Shown: positions 25,996-35,468, numbered from the stretch's first letter. The stretch is 64,000 nt of DNA from Streptomyces bluensis (GCF_014650715.1 NZ_BMVM01000018.1:62001-126000); one strand, 5' to 3'. A program made the numbers and translations. The notes: generated by a model from the sequence alone, not told the origin.

Positions 25996-26592
25996 TCATC
26001 CGGCCTTCGCCTGTCCCTCGCCACCCCACAGCACTCGTTCCACCGCCATATACGTCACCCCGTGATCCGCCAGGACCTCCGCGGCGACCCCCGGGCGTGC
26101 CGTGAGGGCCAGAAGCAGGTGCTCATCTCCGATGTGACGGTGGCGATGGGCCAGGGCGACGCGGAGGGACTGGGCCAACAGTTGCTTGGCACCCGGGGCG
26201 AAGGGTCGATGACCGGCCCACCGGCCACCCCTCACCTTCTTCTTCCCGTCCCCCTTCCCGTCCTCCCTCCCGGACTCCAACGCCCCCACTCCATGGACCT
26301 CTTCGACCCGGGAGACGATCTCCGTCAGGTCGATACCGAGGCCGGAGAGAGCCTCCGCGTCGGCGCGGGAGAGACCGCCACGACGGTGGGCCTCGGCGAG
26401 CGAGCGCTCCATGGAGCCCCGCTGCTCGGCCAACCCCAGGGCGTCCAGGGCGAACGCGGCGCGGCCGGCCTCCCGGTCGAGCAACGCGAGCAGCAGGTGC
26501 TCCTCGTCGACCATGGCCGCGCGTGACCGTTCGGCATGGTCGACCGCGCCGAAGACGACGGCGCGGGCGTCCTTCGTGAACCGTTCGAACAT
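25996..26592 (-). CDS. Clp N-terminal (repeat) domain protein without ATPase
   Basis: A 198-residue protein with two Clp-N repeats: MFERFTKDARAVVFGAVDHAE with VDEEHLLLALLDREAG, and later AKQLLAQSLRVALAHRHRHIGDEHLLLALTARPG. Clp-N modules bind substrates or adaptors on ClpA/ClpC. There is no AAA domain here, so it may act as an adaptor or a sensor. Its ATG overlaps the stop of the small HTH gene (TGATG), forming a two-gene operon controlled at 26805-26848. The ORF can be read further upstream (to 26667), but that part lies inside the HTH gene and is discarded. Confidence 0.87.
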   Translation of the reverse strand: MFERFTKDARAVVFGAVDHAERSRAAMVDEEHLLLALLDREAGRAAFALDALGLAEQRGSMERSLAEAHRRGGLSRADAEALSGLGIDLTEIVSRVEEVHGVGALESGREDGKGDGKKKVRGGRWAGHRPFAPGAKQLLAQSLRVALAHRHRHIGDEHLLLALTARPGVAAEVLADHGVTYMAVERVLWGGEGQAKAG

Positions 26593-26801
26593 CACTGCCT
26601 CCCGTACTTCTTGTGCACGGCCTGCCTGCTCACCCCGAGTTCCGCGGCGATCTCCTGCCACGACCAACCCTGATTGCGCGCACTGCGCACCTGAACCGCT
26701 TCCAACTGCTCCAGCAGCCTCCGCAGCGCGGCGACCGCCCGCAGTCCGATCCGCGGATCACGGTCACCCGCACGCGCTGCGAGATCCGTTGCTTCGGTCA
26801 T
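26592..26801 (-). CDS. Small helix-turn-helix regulator
   Basis: A 69-residue protein: a helical N-terminus (LRRLLEQLEAVQVRSARNQ) followed by the HTH WSWQEIAAELGVSRQAVHKKYG. It is the first gene of an operon with the Clp-N protein. The start codon lies only six bases after a TAGGTT -10-like hexamer, so the transcript may be leaderless; no Shine-Dalgarno is visible. Two perfect palindromes just upstream overlap this promoter and are good candidates for its own binding sites. Confidence 0.85.
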   Translation of the reverse strand: MTEATDLAARAGDRDPRIGLRAVAALRRLLEQLEAVQVRSARNQGWSWQEIAAELGVSRQAVHKKYGRQ

Positions 26802-26804
26802 GAC

Positions 26805-26848
26805 GTCAACCTATGTTGACACCCTCCATAATGTCAACCCCAGTTGAC
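26805..26848 (-). promoter_or_regulatory. Double palindromic operator and promoter of the HTH-ClpN operon
   Basis: Two perfect inverted repeats, GTCAAC-CTAT-GTTGAC (26805-26820) and GTCAAC-CCCA-GTTGAC (26833-26848), lie with centres 28 bases apart. On the minus strand the upstream copy supplies TTGACA and the downstream copy overlaps TAGGTT, spaced 18 bases, forming a promoter. A repressor bound at both sites would block RNA polymerase. Confidence 0.7.
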
Positions 26849-26873
26849 GCCCTTGTGCTCCGCCCTTTCTCCT

Positions 26874-27839
26874 TCAGGGAATCGTCAGCACGATCTTCCC
26901 GAACAGATCACCGGCCTCCAGCCGCTCGAAGCCCTCCCGGGCACGGTCGAGGGGCAGCACCTCGTCGATCACGGGCCGCACACCGGTCGCCGCACAGAAG
27001 GACAGCAGATCCTCCAACTCGTCCTTCGTGCCCATGGTGGAGCCGACCACCTTCAGCTCCAGGAAGAAGATGCGGGTCAGTTCGGCGTGGGAAGGCCGGT
27101 CACCACTGGTGGCACCCGAGATGACGAGCGTGCCACCGGGCTTCAGGGACTTCACGGAGTGGGACCAGGTCGCGGCGCCCACGGTCTCGATGACGGCGTC
27201 GACGCGCTCCGGCAGCCGCGCCCCCGACTCCAGCGCCTCCACCGCGCCCAGCTCCACAGCCCGCTTGCGCTTCGACTCGTGCCGGCTGGTGGCGAACACC
27301 CGCAGGCCGGCGGCCTTGCCCAGCACGATGGCCGCGGTGGCGACACCGCCACCGGCGCCCTGGACGAGGATCGAGTCACCCGGCCGCACTCCGGCGTTCG
27401 TGAAGAGCATGCGATACGCCGTCAGCCAGGCCGTGGGCAGACAGGCGGCCTCCTCGAACGACAGTTCCTTGGGCTTCGGCAGTACGTTCCACGTGGGTAC
27501 GGCGACGAGTTCGGCGAACGTCCCCTGGTAGCGCTCGGTGAGGATGGAGCGCGGCTCCTTGGGTCCCACCCCATGACCGCTCTGTCCGATCACCGAGTGC
27601 AGTACGACCTCGTTGCCGTCCTCGTCCACACCCGCCGCGTCACACCCGAGGATCATCGGCAGTTTGTCCTCACCCAGCCCGACGCCCTTCAGGGACCACA
27701 GGTCGTGGTGGTTCAGCGAGGCCGCCTTCACCCTCACGGTCGTCCAGCCCGGCCTCGGTTCGGGAGCCGGACGCTCCCCCAACTCCAGCCCGTGAAGGGG
27801 CTGGTCACGGTCAATCCGAGCAGCGTAAGCAGCGAACAT
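26874..27839 (-). CDS. Zinc-binding alcohol dehydrogenase / quinone oxidoreductase-like protein
   Basis: A 321-residue MDR-superfamily protein: a GroES-like N-terminal domain (KAASLNHHDLWSLKGVG, LGCDAAGVDEDGNEV) and a Rossmann domain with the NAD(P)H motif VQGAGGGVATAAIVLGKAAG. The usual structural zinc Cys cluster is absent, as in quinone oxidoreductases. It probably reduces quinones or other alpha,beta-unsaturated carbonyls with NADPH; the substrate is unknown. It lies on the same strand as malic enzyme but 438 bases away, with a hairpin between, so it is probably transcribed separately. Confidence 0.87.
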   Translation of the reverse strand: MFAAYAARIDRDQPLHGLELGERPAPEPRPGWTTVRVKAASLNHHDLWSLKGVGLGEDKLPMILGCDAAGVDEDGNEVVLHSVIGQSGHGVGPKEPRSILTERYQGTFAELVAVPTWNVLPKPKELSFEEAACLPTAWLTAYRMLFTNAGVRPGDSILVQGAGGGVATAAIVLGKAAGLRVFATSRHESKRKRAVELGAVEALESGARLPERVDAVIETVGAATWSHSVKSLKPGGTLVISGATSGDRPSHAELTRIFFLELKVVGSTMGTKDELEDLLSFCAATGVRPVIDEVLPLDRAREGFERLEAGDLFGKIVLTIP

Positions 27840-27905
27840 GGCCCCGACCTTAGGGCTCCGCCCCGACCGAGGGAACCAGCCCCGGCTGTGACATGCCCCT
27901 CCGGG

Positions 27906-27929
27906 TCGCGCAGTTCCCCGCGCCCCTAA
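27906..27929. repeat. Dispersed 24-base intergenic repeat, copy 1
   Basis: The sequence beginning TCGCGCAGTTCCCCGCGCCC and ending CTAA occurs identically at 53310-53333. At the second site it forms half of a terminator hairpin. From general knowledge this motif is very common between Streptomyces genes. Confidence 0.8.
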
Positions 27930-28214
27930 AAGCCTGACACGCGCCCGACATCACAACGCACCGCCGCCACAAAGCACCGGCAGCCGCGTACGCACGGCAG
28001 GGGGTGTGCCGGGAGGTGTCCGCCCGCAGCGGCCGGCGTCCGCCGCCGAGCACCTGACTCCCGCACAGACCCGCCGGACCGAGGACGGAGACCTCCCGGC
28101 GCGCCCCCGACCCCGCACGAACCCCAGGCGCCCAAGCCACCACAACGGGAAAGCCGGGCAACAATCCGCCACACATCACCCACCCGGCCGAAGCCTTGGC
28201 CCCGAACCAACGCA

Positions 28215-28245
28215 TTGGGCTCCGCCCACACCGGACGGAGCCCAA
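28215..28245 (-). terminator. Terminator-like hairpin downstream of malic enzyme
   Basis: TTGGGCTCCG and CGGAGCCCAA form a perfect 10-bp stem with an 11-base loop, 32 bases past the malic enzyme stop codon on the minus strand. There is no U-tract, as is usual in Streptomyces. Confidence 0.65.
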
Positions 28246-28277
28246 CTCGAACAGGAACCCGCGGAGCGACCCCGCAC

Positions 28278-29519
28278 CTACCGGCGCGCGACCCCTTCCG
28301 CCCGCGCCGCCGCAGCGACCGCCGCGGTGACCGCCGGGGCGACCCGCTCGTCGAAGGGCGACGGGATGACGTAGTCGGGCGCGAGATCGTCACCGACGAC
28401 CGCGGCCAGCGCGTCAGCCGCCGCGATCTTCATGCCCTCGGTGATCCGGGAGGCCCGCACCTGCAACGCCCCGGCGAAGATCCCGGGGAACGCCAGCACG
28501 TTGTTGATCTGGTTGGGGAAGTCGGACCGCCCGGTGGCGACCACCGCCGCGTACTTGTGGGCCACGTCCGGGTGCACCTCGGGGTTCGGGTTGGCCATGG
28601 CGAACACGAACGCACCCTCGGCCATCGACGCCACGGCCGGCTCCGGCACCGTACCGCCGGACACCCCGATGAACACGTCCGCACCCGCCAGCGCCGCCTC
28701 CAGCGACCCCGACAGCCCGGACTTGTTCGTGATCTCCGCGAGCTCCCGCTTGACCGGAGTCAGGTCGTCCCGGTCGGCGGAGACGACTCCCTTGCGGTCC
28801 GCGACCGAGACGTCCCCGATCCCTGCCCCCAGGAGCATCTTCGCGATGGCGACCCCGGCCGCGCCCGCGCCCGAGATCACCGCCCGCAGATCACCCAGCT
28901 CCCGCCCCGACAGTCGCGCGGCGTTCCGCAGGGCCGCCAGCGTCACGACCGCCGTACCGTGCTGATCGTCGTGGAAGACCGGAATGTCCAGCTGCTCCTG
29001 CAGCCGACGCTCGATCTCGAAGCACCGCGGTGCCGAGATGTCCTCCAGGTTCACACCGCCGAACGAGGGCGCGAGCCGGACCACGGTCTCGACGATCTCG
29101 TCCACATCCGTGCAGTCCAGCGCGATCGGCACGGCGTCGACGCCCCCGAACTGCTTGAACAGGATCGCCTTGCCCTCCATCACGGGGAGGGAGGCCTCGG
29201 GCCCGATGTCCCCGAGCCCCAGCACGGCCGTGCCGTCGGTCACCACGGCGACCACGGACGACTTCCAGGTGTAGTCGTGGACGAGTGCCGGCTGCTCGGC
29301 GATGGCGGTGCACACTCGGGCGACGCCGGGTGTGTAGGCGAGGGACAGGTCGTCCTTGTCGCGGACCGGCACGGTGGCCTGCACGGCCATCTTGCCGCCG
29401 CGGTGCAGCGCGAAGGCGGGGTCGAAGGAATCGAGAGGCTCGCCCCCGCCTTCCTGGTCCGCGTTGCCGCTGCTGCCGCCGTTGCTCTCGGTGGGAGGAT
29501 TCACGATCTCCGCTGCCAC
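28278..29519 (-). CDS. NAD(P)-dependent malic enzyme
   Basis: A 413-residue enzyme with the malic N domain (DKDDLSLAYTPGVARVC; GLGDIGPEASLPVMEGKA; the Lys-containing FKQFGGVDAVPIALD) and an NAD-binding domain with GAGAAGVAIAKMLL. It lacks the phosphotransacetylase-like extension of MaeB. It converts malate to pyruvate and CO2 while reducing NAD(P), linking the TCA cycle to pyruvate and, in streptomycetes, to precursor supply. GTG at 29519 is supported by AAGGGG upstream. Cofactor preference cannot be fixed by eye. Confidence 0.93.
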   Translation of the reverse strand: MAAEIVNPPTESNGGSSGNADQEGGGEPLDSFDPAFALHRGGKMAVQATVPVRDKDDLSLAYTPGVARVCTAIAEQPALVHDYTWKSSVVAVVTDGTAVLGLGDIGPEASLPVMEGKAILFKQFGGVDAVPIALDCTDVDEIVETVVRLAPSFGGVNLEDISAPRCFEIERRLQEQLDIPVFHDDQHGTAVVTLAALRNAARLSGRELGDLRAVISGAGAAGVAIAKMLLGAGIGDVSVADRKGVVSADRDDLTPVKRELAEITNKSGLSGSLEAALAGADVFIGVSGGTVPEPAVASMAEGAFVFAMANPNPEVHPDVAHKYAAVVATGRSDFPNQINNVLAFPGIFAGALQVRASRITEGMKIAAADALAAVVGDDLAPDYVIPSPFDERVAPAVTAAVAAAARAEGVARR

Positions 29520-30190
29520 TTCGTTTACCCCTTAGGTCTTCACTGTCTGAGGGTTGGTCCACTCCCGGTCGGGGTGGGCGGGCACCACGCACGGTCCCGA
29601 TGGGCTATACGCACGGACGGATGGCCGAATGGCCGATACGTACAGGCGGATGGCCGGATACGCACGGACAATGCGCGACGGACGCGCCGCACACGCGCCC
29701 TGGGCCCCGGATGAGGGGTGTAAGGAACCTTCTTACCCGACGCACGGCTTCGACGACGAGTCCAGCACGTGGAGGTCACATACCGGAGACGTGACACAGA
29801 GGTGGATTCACTCAGCCGGCGACCGCGCCCGTGACATGTCACACAGCCGCTCACACGGATGCTCACCCAGCTGCCGCCGGACCGCCGCACACCTGCGACG
29901 TTCACGTCCGACCGCACCCTGTGATGCACCGGAGATCTTCCGGCCGGAAGGAGGGATTCCCGCACAGCATCCGGCCCTGGCGGACCGTCCCGCGGCGGTT
30001 CGGGGGTCACCCGTTATCCGATTTTGACATATGGAGTCACCTGACTGCCCAAGTCAGAGTGGCAAGATGCCGTAATCGCACAAGGTCGCCACACCCAATG
30101 ACGTGTGTTGTCGTCGACTGACGTGTGTTGTCGTCGACCCAACGGCACAACCGCTGTATCTCTCAACCACCCCCGCCGGAGGACACCACC
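29520..30190. other. Long divergent intergenic region between malic enzyme and ABC transporter
   Basis: This 671-base stretch has no credible ORF. It contains irregular GGATGGCCGA/GATACG repeats (29620-29670), a 6-bp inverted repeat CTGACT/AGTCAG (30041-30057) and a perfect 20-bp direct repeat at 30099-30138. It must hold the promoters of both flanking operons. Confidence 0.6.
30099..30138. repeat. Perfect 20-bp tandem direct repeat upstream of the ABC operon
   Basis: TGACGTGTGTTGTCGTCGAC occurs twice with no spacer, ending 52 bases before the start codon of the binding protein. Such head-to-tail copies may be regulator binding sites or a recent duplication of the promoter region. Confidence 0.9.
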
Positions 30191-31156
30191 ATGACCGCAG
30201 GCAAGACCCGTCGCACCACCGCCCCGCGCTCCCGGACGGCCGCGGTCGGCGCGATCGCGGTAGCGGGCGCCCTGCTGCTCACCGGCTGCGGTGACCAGAC
30301 CAAGGACAACGGCAGCGGCAGCGGCTCGGAGAAGACGAACACGAACTCCGCGCCCCTGGCCGACAAGCTGCCCGCGGACATCCGTAAGGCAGGTGTCATC
30401 AAGGTCGGCTCGGACATCTCGTACGCGCCGGTCGAGTTCAAGGACGACTCCGGCAAGACGGTCGGTATCGACCCCGACCTGGCCGACGCGATGGGCAAGC
30501 AGCTCGGCGTGAAGTTCGAGTTCGAGAACGGCACCTTCGACACGCTGCTCGGCGGTCTGCGCTCCAAGCGCTACGACATAGCCATGTCGGCCATGACGGA
30601 CACCAAGGACCGCCAGGAGGGTGTCGACTCCGACACCGGCAAGAAGGTCGGCGAGGGCGTCGACTTCGTCGACTACTTCACCGCGGGTGTCTCCATCTAC
30701 ACCAAGAAGGGCGACACCCAGGGCATCAAGACCTGGTCCGACCTGTGCGGCAAGAAGCTGGCCGTCCAGCGCGGCACGGTCTCGCACGACCTGGCCAAGG
30801 CCGAGGCGAAGAAGTGTCCCAAGGGCAAGGCGATGTCCATCGAGGCCTTCGACAACGACCAGCAGGCCCAGACCCGGCTGCGGTCCGGCGGCGCGGACGC
30901 GGGCTCCTCCGACTTCCCGGTCGCCGCGTACGCGGTGGCGAAGTCGGGCGGCGGCAAGGACTTCGAGCTCGTCGGCGAGCAGGTGGAGGCGGCGCCGTAC
31001 GGCATCGCGATCGCCAAGTCGAACACCGAGCTGCGCGACGCCGTCAAGGCGGCGCTGGACGCGGTCATCGCGAACGGCGAGTACACCAAGGTCATCGAGA
31101 AGTGGGGCGTCACGGACGGCGCCGTCAAGGAAGCCACGATCAACGGCGGCAAGTGA
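30191..31156 (+). CDS. ABC transporter substrate-binding lipoprotein (family 3, amino acid)
   Basis: A 321-residue exported lipoprotein. The signal peptide ends in the lipobox LLLTGC, followed by a Ser/Gly/Asn linker. The mature part has the family 3 fold typical of polar amino-acid binding proteins (VIKVGSDISYAPVEFKDDSGKTVGIDPDLADAMGK). ATG at 30191 follows CCGGAGGA and is better than the upstream in-frame start at 30125, which would put a Ser/Gln-rich leader before the signal peptide. It delivers substrate to the permease and ATPase encoded next. Glutamate or another polar amino acid is likely; the ligand is not certain. Confidence 0.92.
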   Translation: MTAGKTRRTTAPRSRTAAVGAIAVAGALLLTGCGDQTKDNGSGSGSEKTNTNSAPLADKLPADIRKAGVIKVGSDISYAPVEFKDDSGKTVGIDPDLADAMGKQLGVKFEFENGTFDTLLGGLRSKRYDIAMSAMTDTKDRQEGVDSDTGKKVGEGVDFVDYFTAGVSIYTKKGDTQGIKTWSDLCGKKLAVQRGTVSHDLAKAEAKKCPKGKAMSIEAFDNDQQAQTRLRSGGADAGSSDFPVAAYAVAKSGGGKDFELVGEQVEAAPYGIAIAKSNTELRDAVKAALDAVIANGEYTKVIEKWGVTDGAVKEATINGGK

Positions 31157-31194
31157 GCGCGTTCCCGTCCTCGCGTCGCTGAAAGGCAACATCC

Positions 31195-32126
31195 GTGACT
31201 GACATCAAGAAGACGGACAGGCCGGCGGAGACCCCGCCGGCCGGGCCGGAGGCCATCAGAGCCGTCCCGGTCCGGCACTACGGCCGGTACGTCACCGCGG
31301 TCGTGGCCCTCACCATCCTGGGGCTGCTGATCTGGGCATTCGCAGGCGGCGCCATCAACTGGGGCGCCATCCCCGACTACTTCTTCAACGACCGCATCCT
31401 CAAGGGTGTCCGCGAGACCCTGCTGCTGACGTTCCTGTCGATGCTCATCGGCATCGTCGGTGGCGTCGTCCTCGCCGTGATGCGCCTGTCGAAGAACCCG
31501 GTGACCTCGTCGATCGCCTGGTTCTACATCTGGTTCTTCCGCGGCACCCCGGTCCTGGTCCAGCTGTTCGTCTGGTTCAACCTCGGCTTCGTCTTCGAGT
31601 ACATCAACCTCGGGCCGGTCTACAAGGACGAGTGGTCCGACTTCATGACGCCGTTCCTCACGGCACTGCTCGGCCTCGGCCTGAACGAGGCCGCGTACAT
31701 GGCGGAGATCTGCCGCGCCGGCCTGCTGGCCGTCGACGAGGGCCAGACCGAGGCGTCACACGCCCTCGGCATGAGCCACTCCAAGACGCTGCGCCGGATC
31801 GTCATCCCGCAGGCCATGCGGGTGATCGTGCCGCCCACGGGCAACGAGGTCATCAACATGCTGAAGACGACCTCGCTGGTGGCCGCCGTCCAGTACTACG
31901 AACTGCTCCGGTTCGCTCAGGACATCGGCACGACGTCCGGCGCCACGGTCGAGATGCTGTTCCTGGCCGCCGCCTGGTACCTGATCCTCACGTCGGTCCT
32001 GAGCGTGGGCCAGTACTACATCGAGCGGTACTACGCACGCGGCTCCAGCCGCCAGCTTCCGCCGACTCCATGGCAGCGGGTCCGCACCCACCTCACGTCC
32101 CTCTCCAGCCGAAAGGGGGTCGCGGC

Positions 32127-32130
<4 letters not shown>
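31195..32130 (+). CDS. Amino acid ABC transporter permease (HisM/GlnP type)
   Basis: A 311-residue membrane protein with about five to six membrane helices and the inner-membrane transport EAA-like loop EICRAGLLAVDEGQTEASHALG, which contacts the ATPase. The opening segment GVRETLLLTFLSMLIGIVGG is typical of the HEQRO polar amino-acid permeases. GTG at 31195 follows AAAGG. Only one permease gene is present, so it probably works as a homodimer. Its stop overlaps the ATPase start by ATGA. Confidence 0.93.
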
Positions 32131-32903
<773 letters not shown>

Positions 32904-32924
32904 CGGTCCGCTGAGAACGGGAAG

Positions 32925-32962
32925 GAGACGGGCGGTGCGCACCTGCGTACCGCCCGTCTCCG
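32925..32962. terminator. Strong hairpin terminator after the ABC transporter operon
   Basis: GGAGACGGGCGGT and ACCGCCCGTCTCC form a perfect 13-bp stem with a 12-base loop, followed by GTTT. It lies 22 bases past the ATPase stop and faces the convergent methyltransferase gene. Confidence 0.88.
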
Positions 32963-33029
32963 TTTGCCGGGCTTGGCTTACCTGGCTTCCCTCTTACCTG
33001 GCTTGCCCGGCTCACCCGGCTCACCCGGT

Positions 33030-33788
33030 TTACTTGAGCGCCAGCACCAAGGCGTCCGACGGTGAACGCCACACGGGCCGAACCTCCGCGAAGCCGCTGT
33101 CCCGCAGCGTCCGCGTGTGCCACTCGACGGACGGGGTGTCGCCGTCGGCGTGCTCGCCGTAGAGCTCGAAGCGGCGGGCGGTGGGCTCGGCGAGGACGGG
33201 GTCCTGGGCGGCCAGCTGCCACCATTCGGCCCAGTCGACCGCGCCGTTCGCCTTGGCCTGATCCATGTGGGCGTGCCGGTGGGCGCGCTCGGCCGCGTTG
33301 ATCCTGGGCGTGCGCTCGTCGATCATGTGATCCGCGTTCATGAAGACACCGCCGTCGCGGACGAGCTCCGCGACCTGACCGTAGAGGGCCGCGAGGGGTT
33401 CGGTGAACAGCCAGTGCAGGGCGGTGGCCGTCAGCACGGCGTCGAACGTGTCGTACGGCAGCCGCCTCACCCATGCGGGGTCCTTCAGGTCGGCCGTCAC
33501 GAGCGTGACCCGGTCGTCGCCGCCGAACGTGCCCTCGGCGATGGCGAGGAGGGCCGGGTCGAGGTCGACGCCGACGCTGGTGGCCTCCGGGAACCGGGCG
33601 AGCAGCCTGGCCGTGATAGATCCCGTGCCACAGGCGAGATCCAGTACACGGGGCGCGGTGCCGACGAGAGCCTCGACCATGTCCAGCATCACGCGGAACC
33701 GCTCCTCGCGGTCCGGCATGTACCACTCCTGCTGTCGGTCCCAGCTCTCCTGCCAGGCGTGCCAGTCGGTTCCGGTGGTGGTGGTCAT
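33030..33788 (-). CDS. Class I SAM-dependent methyltransferase
   Basis: A 252-residue protein with the SAM-binding motif VLDLACGTGSITARLL, the acidic VGVDLDPALLAIA and motif III-like FDAVLTATALHWL. The family resembles trans-aconitate or small-molecule methyltransferases, but the substrate cannot be told. ATG at 33788 follows AAAGGGG. It stands alone, converging on the ABC operon. Confidence 0.87.
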   Translation of the reverse strand: MTTTTGTDWHAWQESWDRQQEWYMPDREERFRVMLDMVEALVGTAPRVLDLACGTGSITARLLARFPEATSVGVDLDPALLAIAEGTFGGDDRVTLVTADLKDPAWVRRLPYDTFDAVLTATALHWLFTEPLAALYGQVAELVRDGGVFMNADHMIDERTPRINAAERAHRHAHMDQAKANGAVDWAEWWQLAAQDPVLAEPTARRFELYGEHADGDTPSVEWHTRTLRDSGFAEVRPVWRSPSDALVLALK

Positions 33789-33900
33789 GGGAGCCCCTTT
33801 CAGCACCGCGTCTCCGCCGCGCCCCGTAATACCCTGAAAGCACAGTCAGCCATTACTTCTCCGCCCGCACGACAATAGAGCGCCCCCGTAAGGACTACAA

Positions 33901-34530
33901 GTGGAACTGGCCTATTACTCGGATTACGCGGTCCGTCTCGTCAACACGGAGGAGCCGGTCCGGGGCACGGACACGCTCACCTCGGTGGAGGCCGTCCGTG
34001 ACCTCTTCGAGGTCAACCAGTCGGCGGCCCGTCGCGCCACCGACGCCGACGTGACCCGCTTCCGCTCGGTCCGCTCCCGGCTGCGCGCCGTCTTCGAGGC
34101 GGCGGACGGCGGCGACGAGACACTCGCCGTGGACCTGCTGAACTCACTCCTCCTGGAATTCCCCGTGAGCCCGCAGATCTCCGGCCATGACTTCCGGGAC
34201 GACGACGGGCGCCCCCTGTGGCACATGCACCTGGCGGACCACCCCTCGAACGCGACCGCGGGCTACGCCGCCATCGCCGCGATGGGCCTGGCCTTCCACC
34301 TCACCGAGTACGGCGTGGACCGCCTGGGCCTGTGCGAGGCGGCACCGTGCCGCAACGCCTACCTCGACACGTCCACCAACCGCTCCCGGCGCTACTGCTC
34401 GGACCGCTGCGCGACCCGCGCCAACGTGGCCGCCTACCGGGCCCGCAAACGCCTGGAGGCGGACCGGTCGGCGAGCACCGGCCGGGCGGCGACCAGCAGC
34501 CAGCGGACGAGCGCGAACAGCGAGCGCTGA
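33901..34530 (+). CDS. CGNR zinc-finger (ABATE domain) regulator
   Basis: A 209-residue protein: an N-terminal ABATE-type domain (VRLVNTEEP ... LLNSLLLEFPVSPQISGH) and a C-terminal zinc finger CEAAPCRNAYLDTSTNRSRR followed by YCSDRCATRANVAAYRARK, the CGNR pattern with CRNAY in place of CGNR. It probably binds DNA; the regulated genes are unknown. GTG at 33901. Its last 97 bases overlap, antisense, the 3' end of sodX, an unusually long convergent coding overlap. Confidence 0.87.
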   Translation: MELAYYSDYAVRLVNTEEPVRGTDTLTSVEAVRDLFEVNQSAARRATDADVTRFRSVRSRLRAVFEAADGGDETLAVDLLNSLLLEFPVSPQISGHDFRDDDGRPLWHMHLADHPSNATAGYAAIAAMGLAFHLTEYGVDRLGLCEAAPCRNAYLDTSTNRSRRYCSDRCATRANVAAYRARKRLEADRSASTGRAATSSQRTSANSER

Positions 34531-34868
34531 CCTTCGGGCCGGGGCCGGTACCGGAACCGCACCTTGCCGAGCACGAGCTCGTCGGGCACAGCCCCGTAGT
34601 CCGTGCTGTCCCCGCCGGCGTACGGGTTGTCGCCGAGCACCCACCAGCCGCCCTCACGCCGCTCGGCGGCCCGCTTCACCACGAGCAGGTCCTGCTGGAA
34701 GGGATGCCGCAGAACGACCACGTCGCCGGCCCTCAGCCGCGCCCCGTAGTGCACGACCAGCCGGTCCCCGTGCCGGAGCGTGGGCACCATCGACGGTCCC
34801 GTCACCTCGGCTCCCCCGAACGGCAGCACGGCCCTGTCCCGTTCGGACTCCTGCGACAGCTCCGGCAT
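34434..34868 (-). CDS. sodX: Nickel superoxide dismutase maturation protease (signal-peptidase-like)
   Basis: A 144-residue S26-type protease with the catalytic Ser in TGPSMVPTLRHGD and the Lys in VVVKRAAERR, plus the GDNPYAGGDSTDYG box. These proteases remove the N-terminal propeptide of SodN so that the mature His1-Cys2-Cys6 nickel hook can form. It is divergent from sodN, with 151 bases between. ATG at 34868 has GGGGAGGTG upstream; a longer GTG start is possible. The 3' end overlaps the convergent CGNR gene. Confidence 0.9.
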   Translation of the reverse strand: MPELSQESERDRAVLPFGGAEVTGPSMVPTLRHGDRLVVHYGARLRAGDVVVLRHPFQQDLLVVKRAAERREGGWWVLGDNPYAGGDSTDYGAVPDELVLGKVRFRYRPRPEGQRSLFALVRWLLVAARPVLADRSASRRLRAR

Positions 34869-35019
34869 CACCGGCACCTCCCCGGTCTGATCCTCCACCA
34901 CTCCCAGTCCCAGTCTCACCCCGGACTTTTGTCCTAAGCCCACGGGGGCACTCGCGAAAACGCGCCTCCCACGGAGTAATGTCCCACCTGAGAAGACGAT
35001 CACGAGGAAGGATTGCTCC

Positions 35020-35415
35020 ATGCTTTCCCGCCTGTTTGCCCCCAAGGTCAAGGTCAGCGCGCACTGCGACCTGCCCTGCGGCGTGTACGACCCGGCCCAG
35101 GCCCGCATCGAGGCGGAGTCGGTGAAGGCCGTGCAGGAGAAGATGGCCGCCAACGACGACCCGCACTTCCAGGCTCGCGCGACCGTCATCAAGGAGCAGC
35201 GCGCCGAGCTCGCCAAGCACCACGTCTCCGTTCTGTGGAGCGACTACTTCAAGCCGCCGCACTTCGAGAAGTACCCGGAGCTGCACCAGCTGGTCAACGA
35301 CGCCCTCAAGGCCCTCTCGGCCGCCAAGGCGTCCACCGACCCGGCCACGGGCCAGAAGGCGCTCGACTACATCGCCCAGATCGACAAGATCTTCTGGGAG
35401 ACCAAGAAGGCCTGA
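35020..35415 (+). CDS. sodN: Nickel-containing superoxide dismutase
   Basis: A 131-residue precursor. The 14-residue propeptide MLSRLFAPKVKVSA precedes the mature start HCDLPCGVYDP, the nickel hook (His1, Cys2, Cys6) that defines SodN. The rest is the four-helix bundle. The enzyme disproportionates superoxide in the cytoplasm as a hexamer. In S. coelicolor, sodN is controlled inversely to sodF by the Nur repressor through a small RNA from the sodF 3' region acting near the sodN ribosome-binding site. That is family knowledge; here only the AGGAAGGATTGCTCC leader before the ATG can be seen. A long-loop hairpin terminator follows. Confidence 0.97.
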   Translation: MLSRLFAPKVKVSAHCDLPCGVYDPAQARIEAESVKAVQEKMAANDDPHFQARATVIKEQRAELAKHHVSVLWSDYFKPPHFEKYPELHQLVNDALKALSAAKASTDPATGQKALDYIAQIDKIFWETKKA

Positions 35416-35468
35416 TCTTGAATCATGCCCTCTGACCTGCGATTACGTTCGTTGCAGCGTCTCCTTGT

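Larger units (their letters stand above)
27840..28277. other. Intergenic region between dehydrogenase and malic enzyme
   Basis: No credible gene is seen; the short ORFs here have no codon bias or family match. It holds a 24-base dispersed repeat near 27906 and a perfect 10-bp hairpin at 28215-28245. Confidence 0.6.

Noticed and set aside
27850..28245. 131-residue minus-strand frame in the dehydrogenase-malic enzyme gap
   Set aside because: Composition is dominated by Gly/Arg/Val without codon bias, and it overlaps a dispersed repeat and a terminator hairpin.
30125..30190. Upstream start for the ABC binding protein
   Set aside because: It would place 22 polar residues before the signal peptide; the ATG at 30191 has a proper Shine-Dalgarno.
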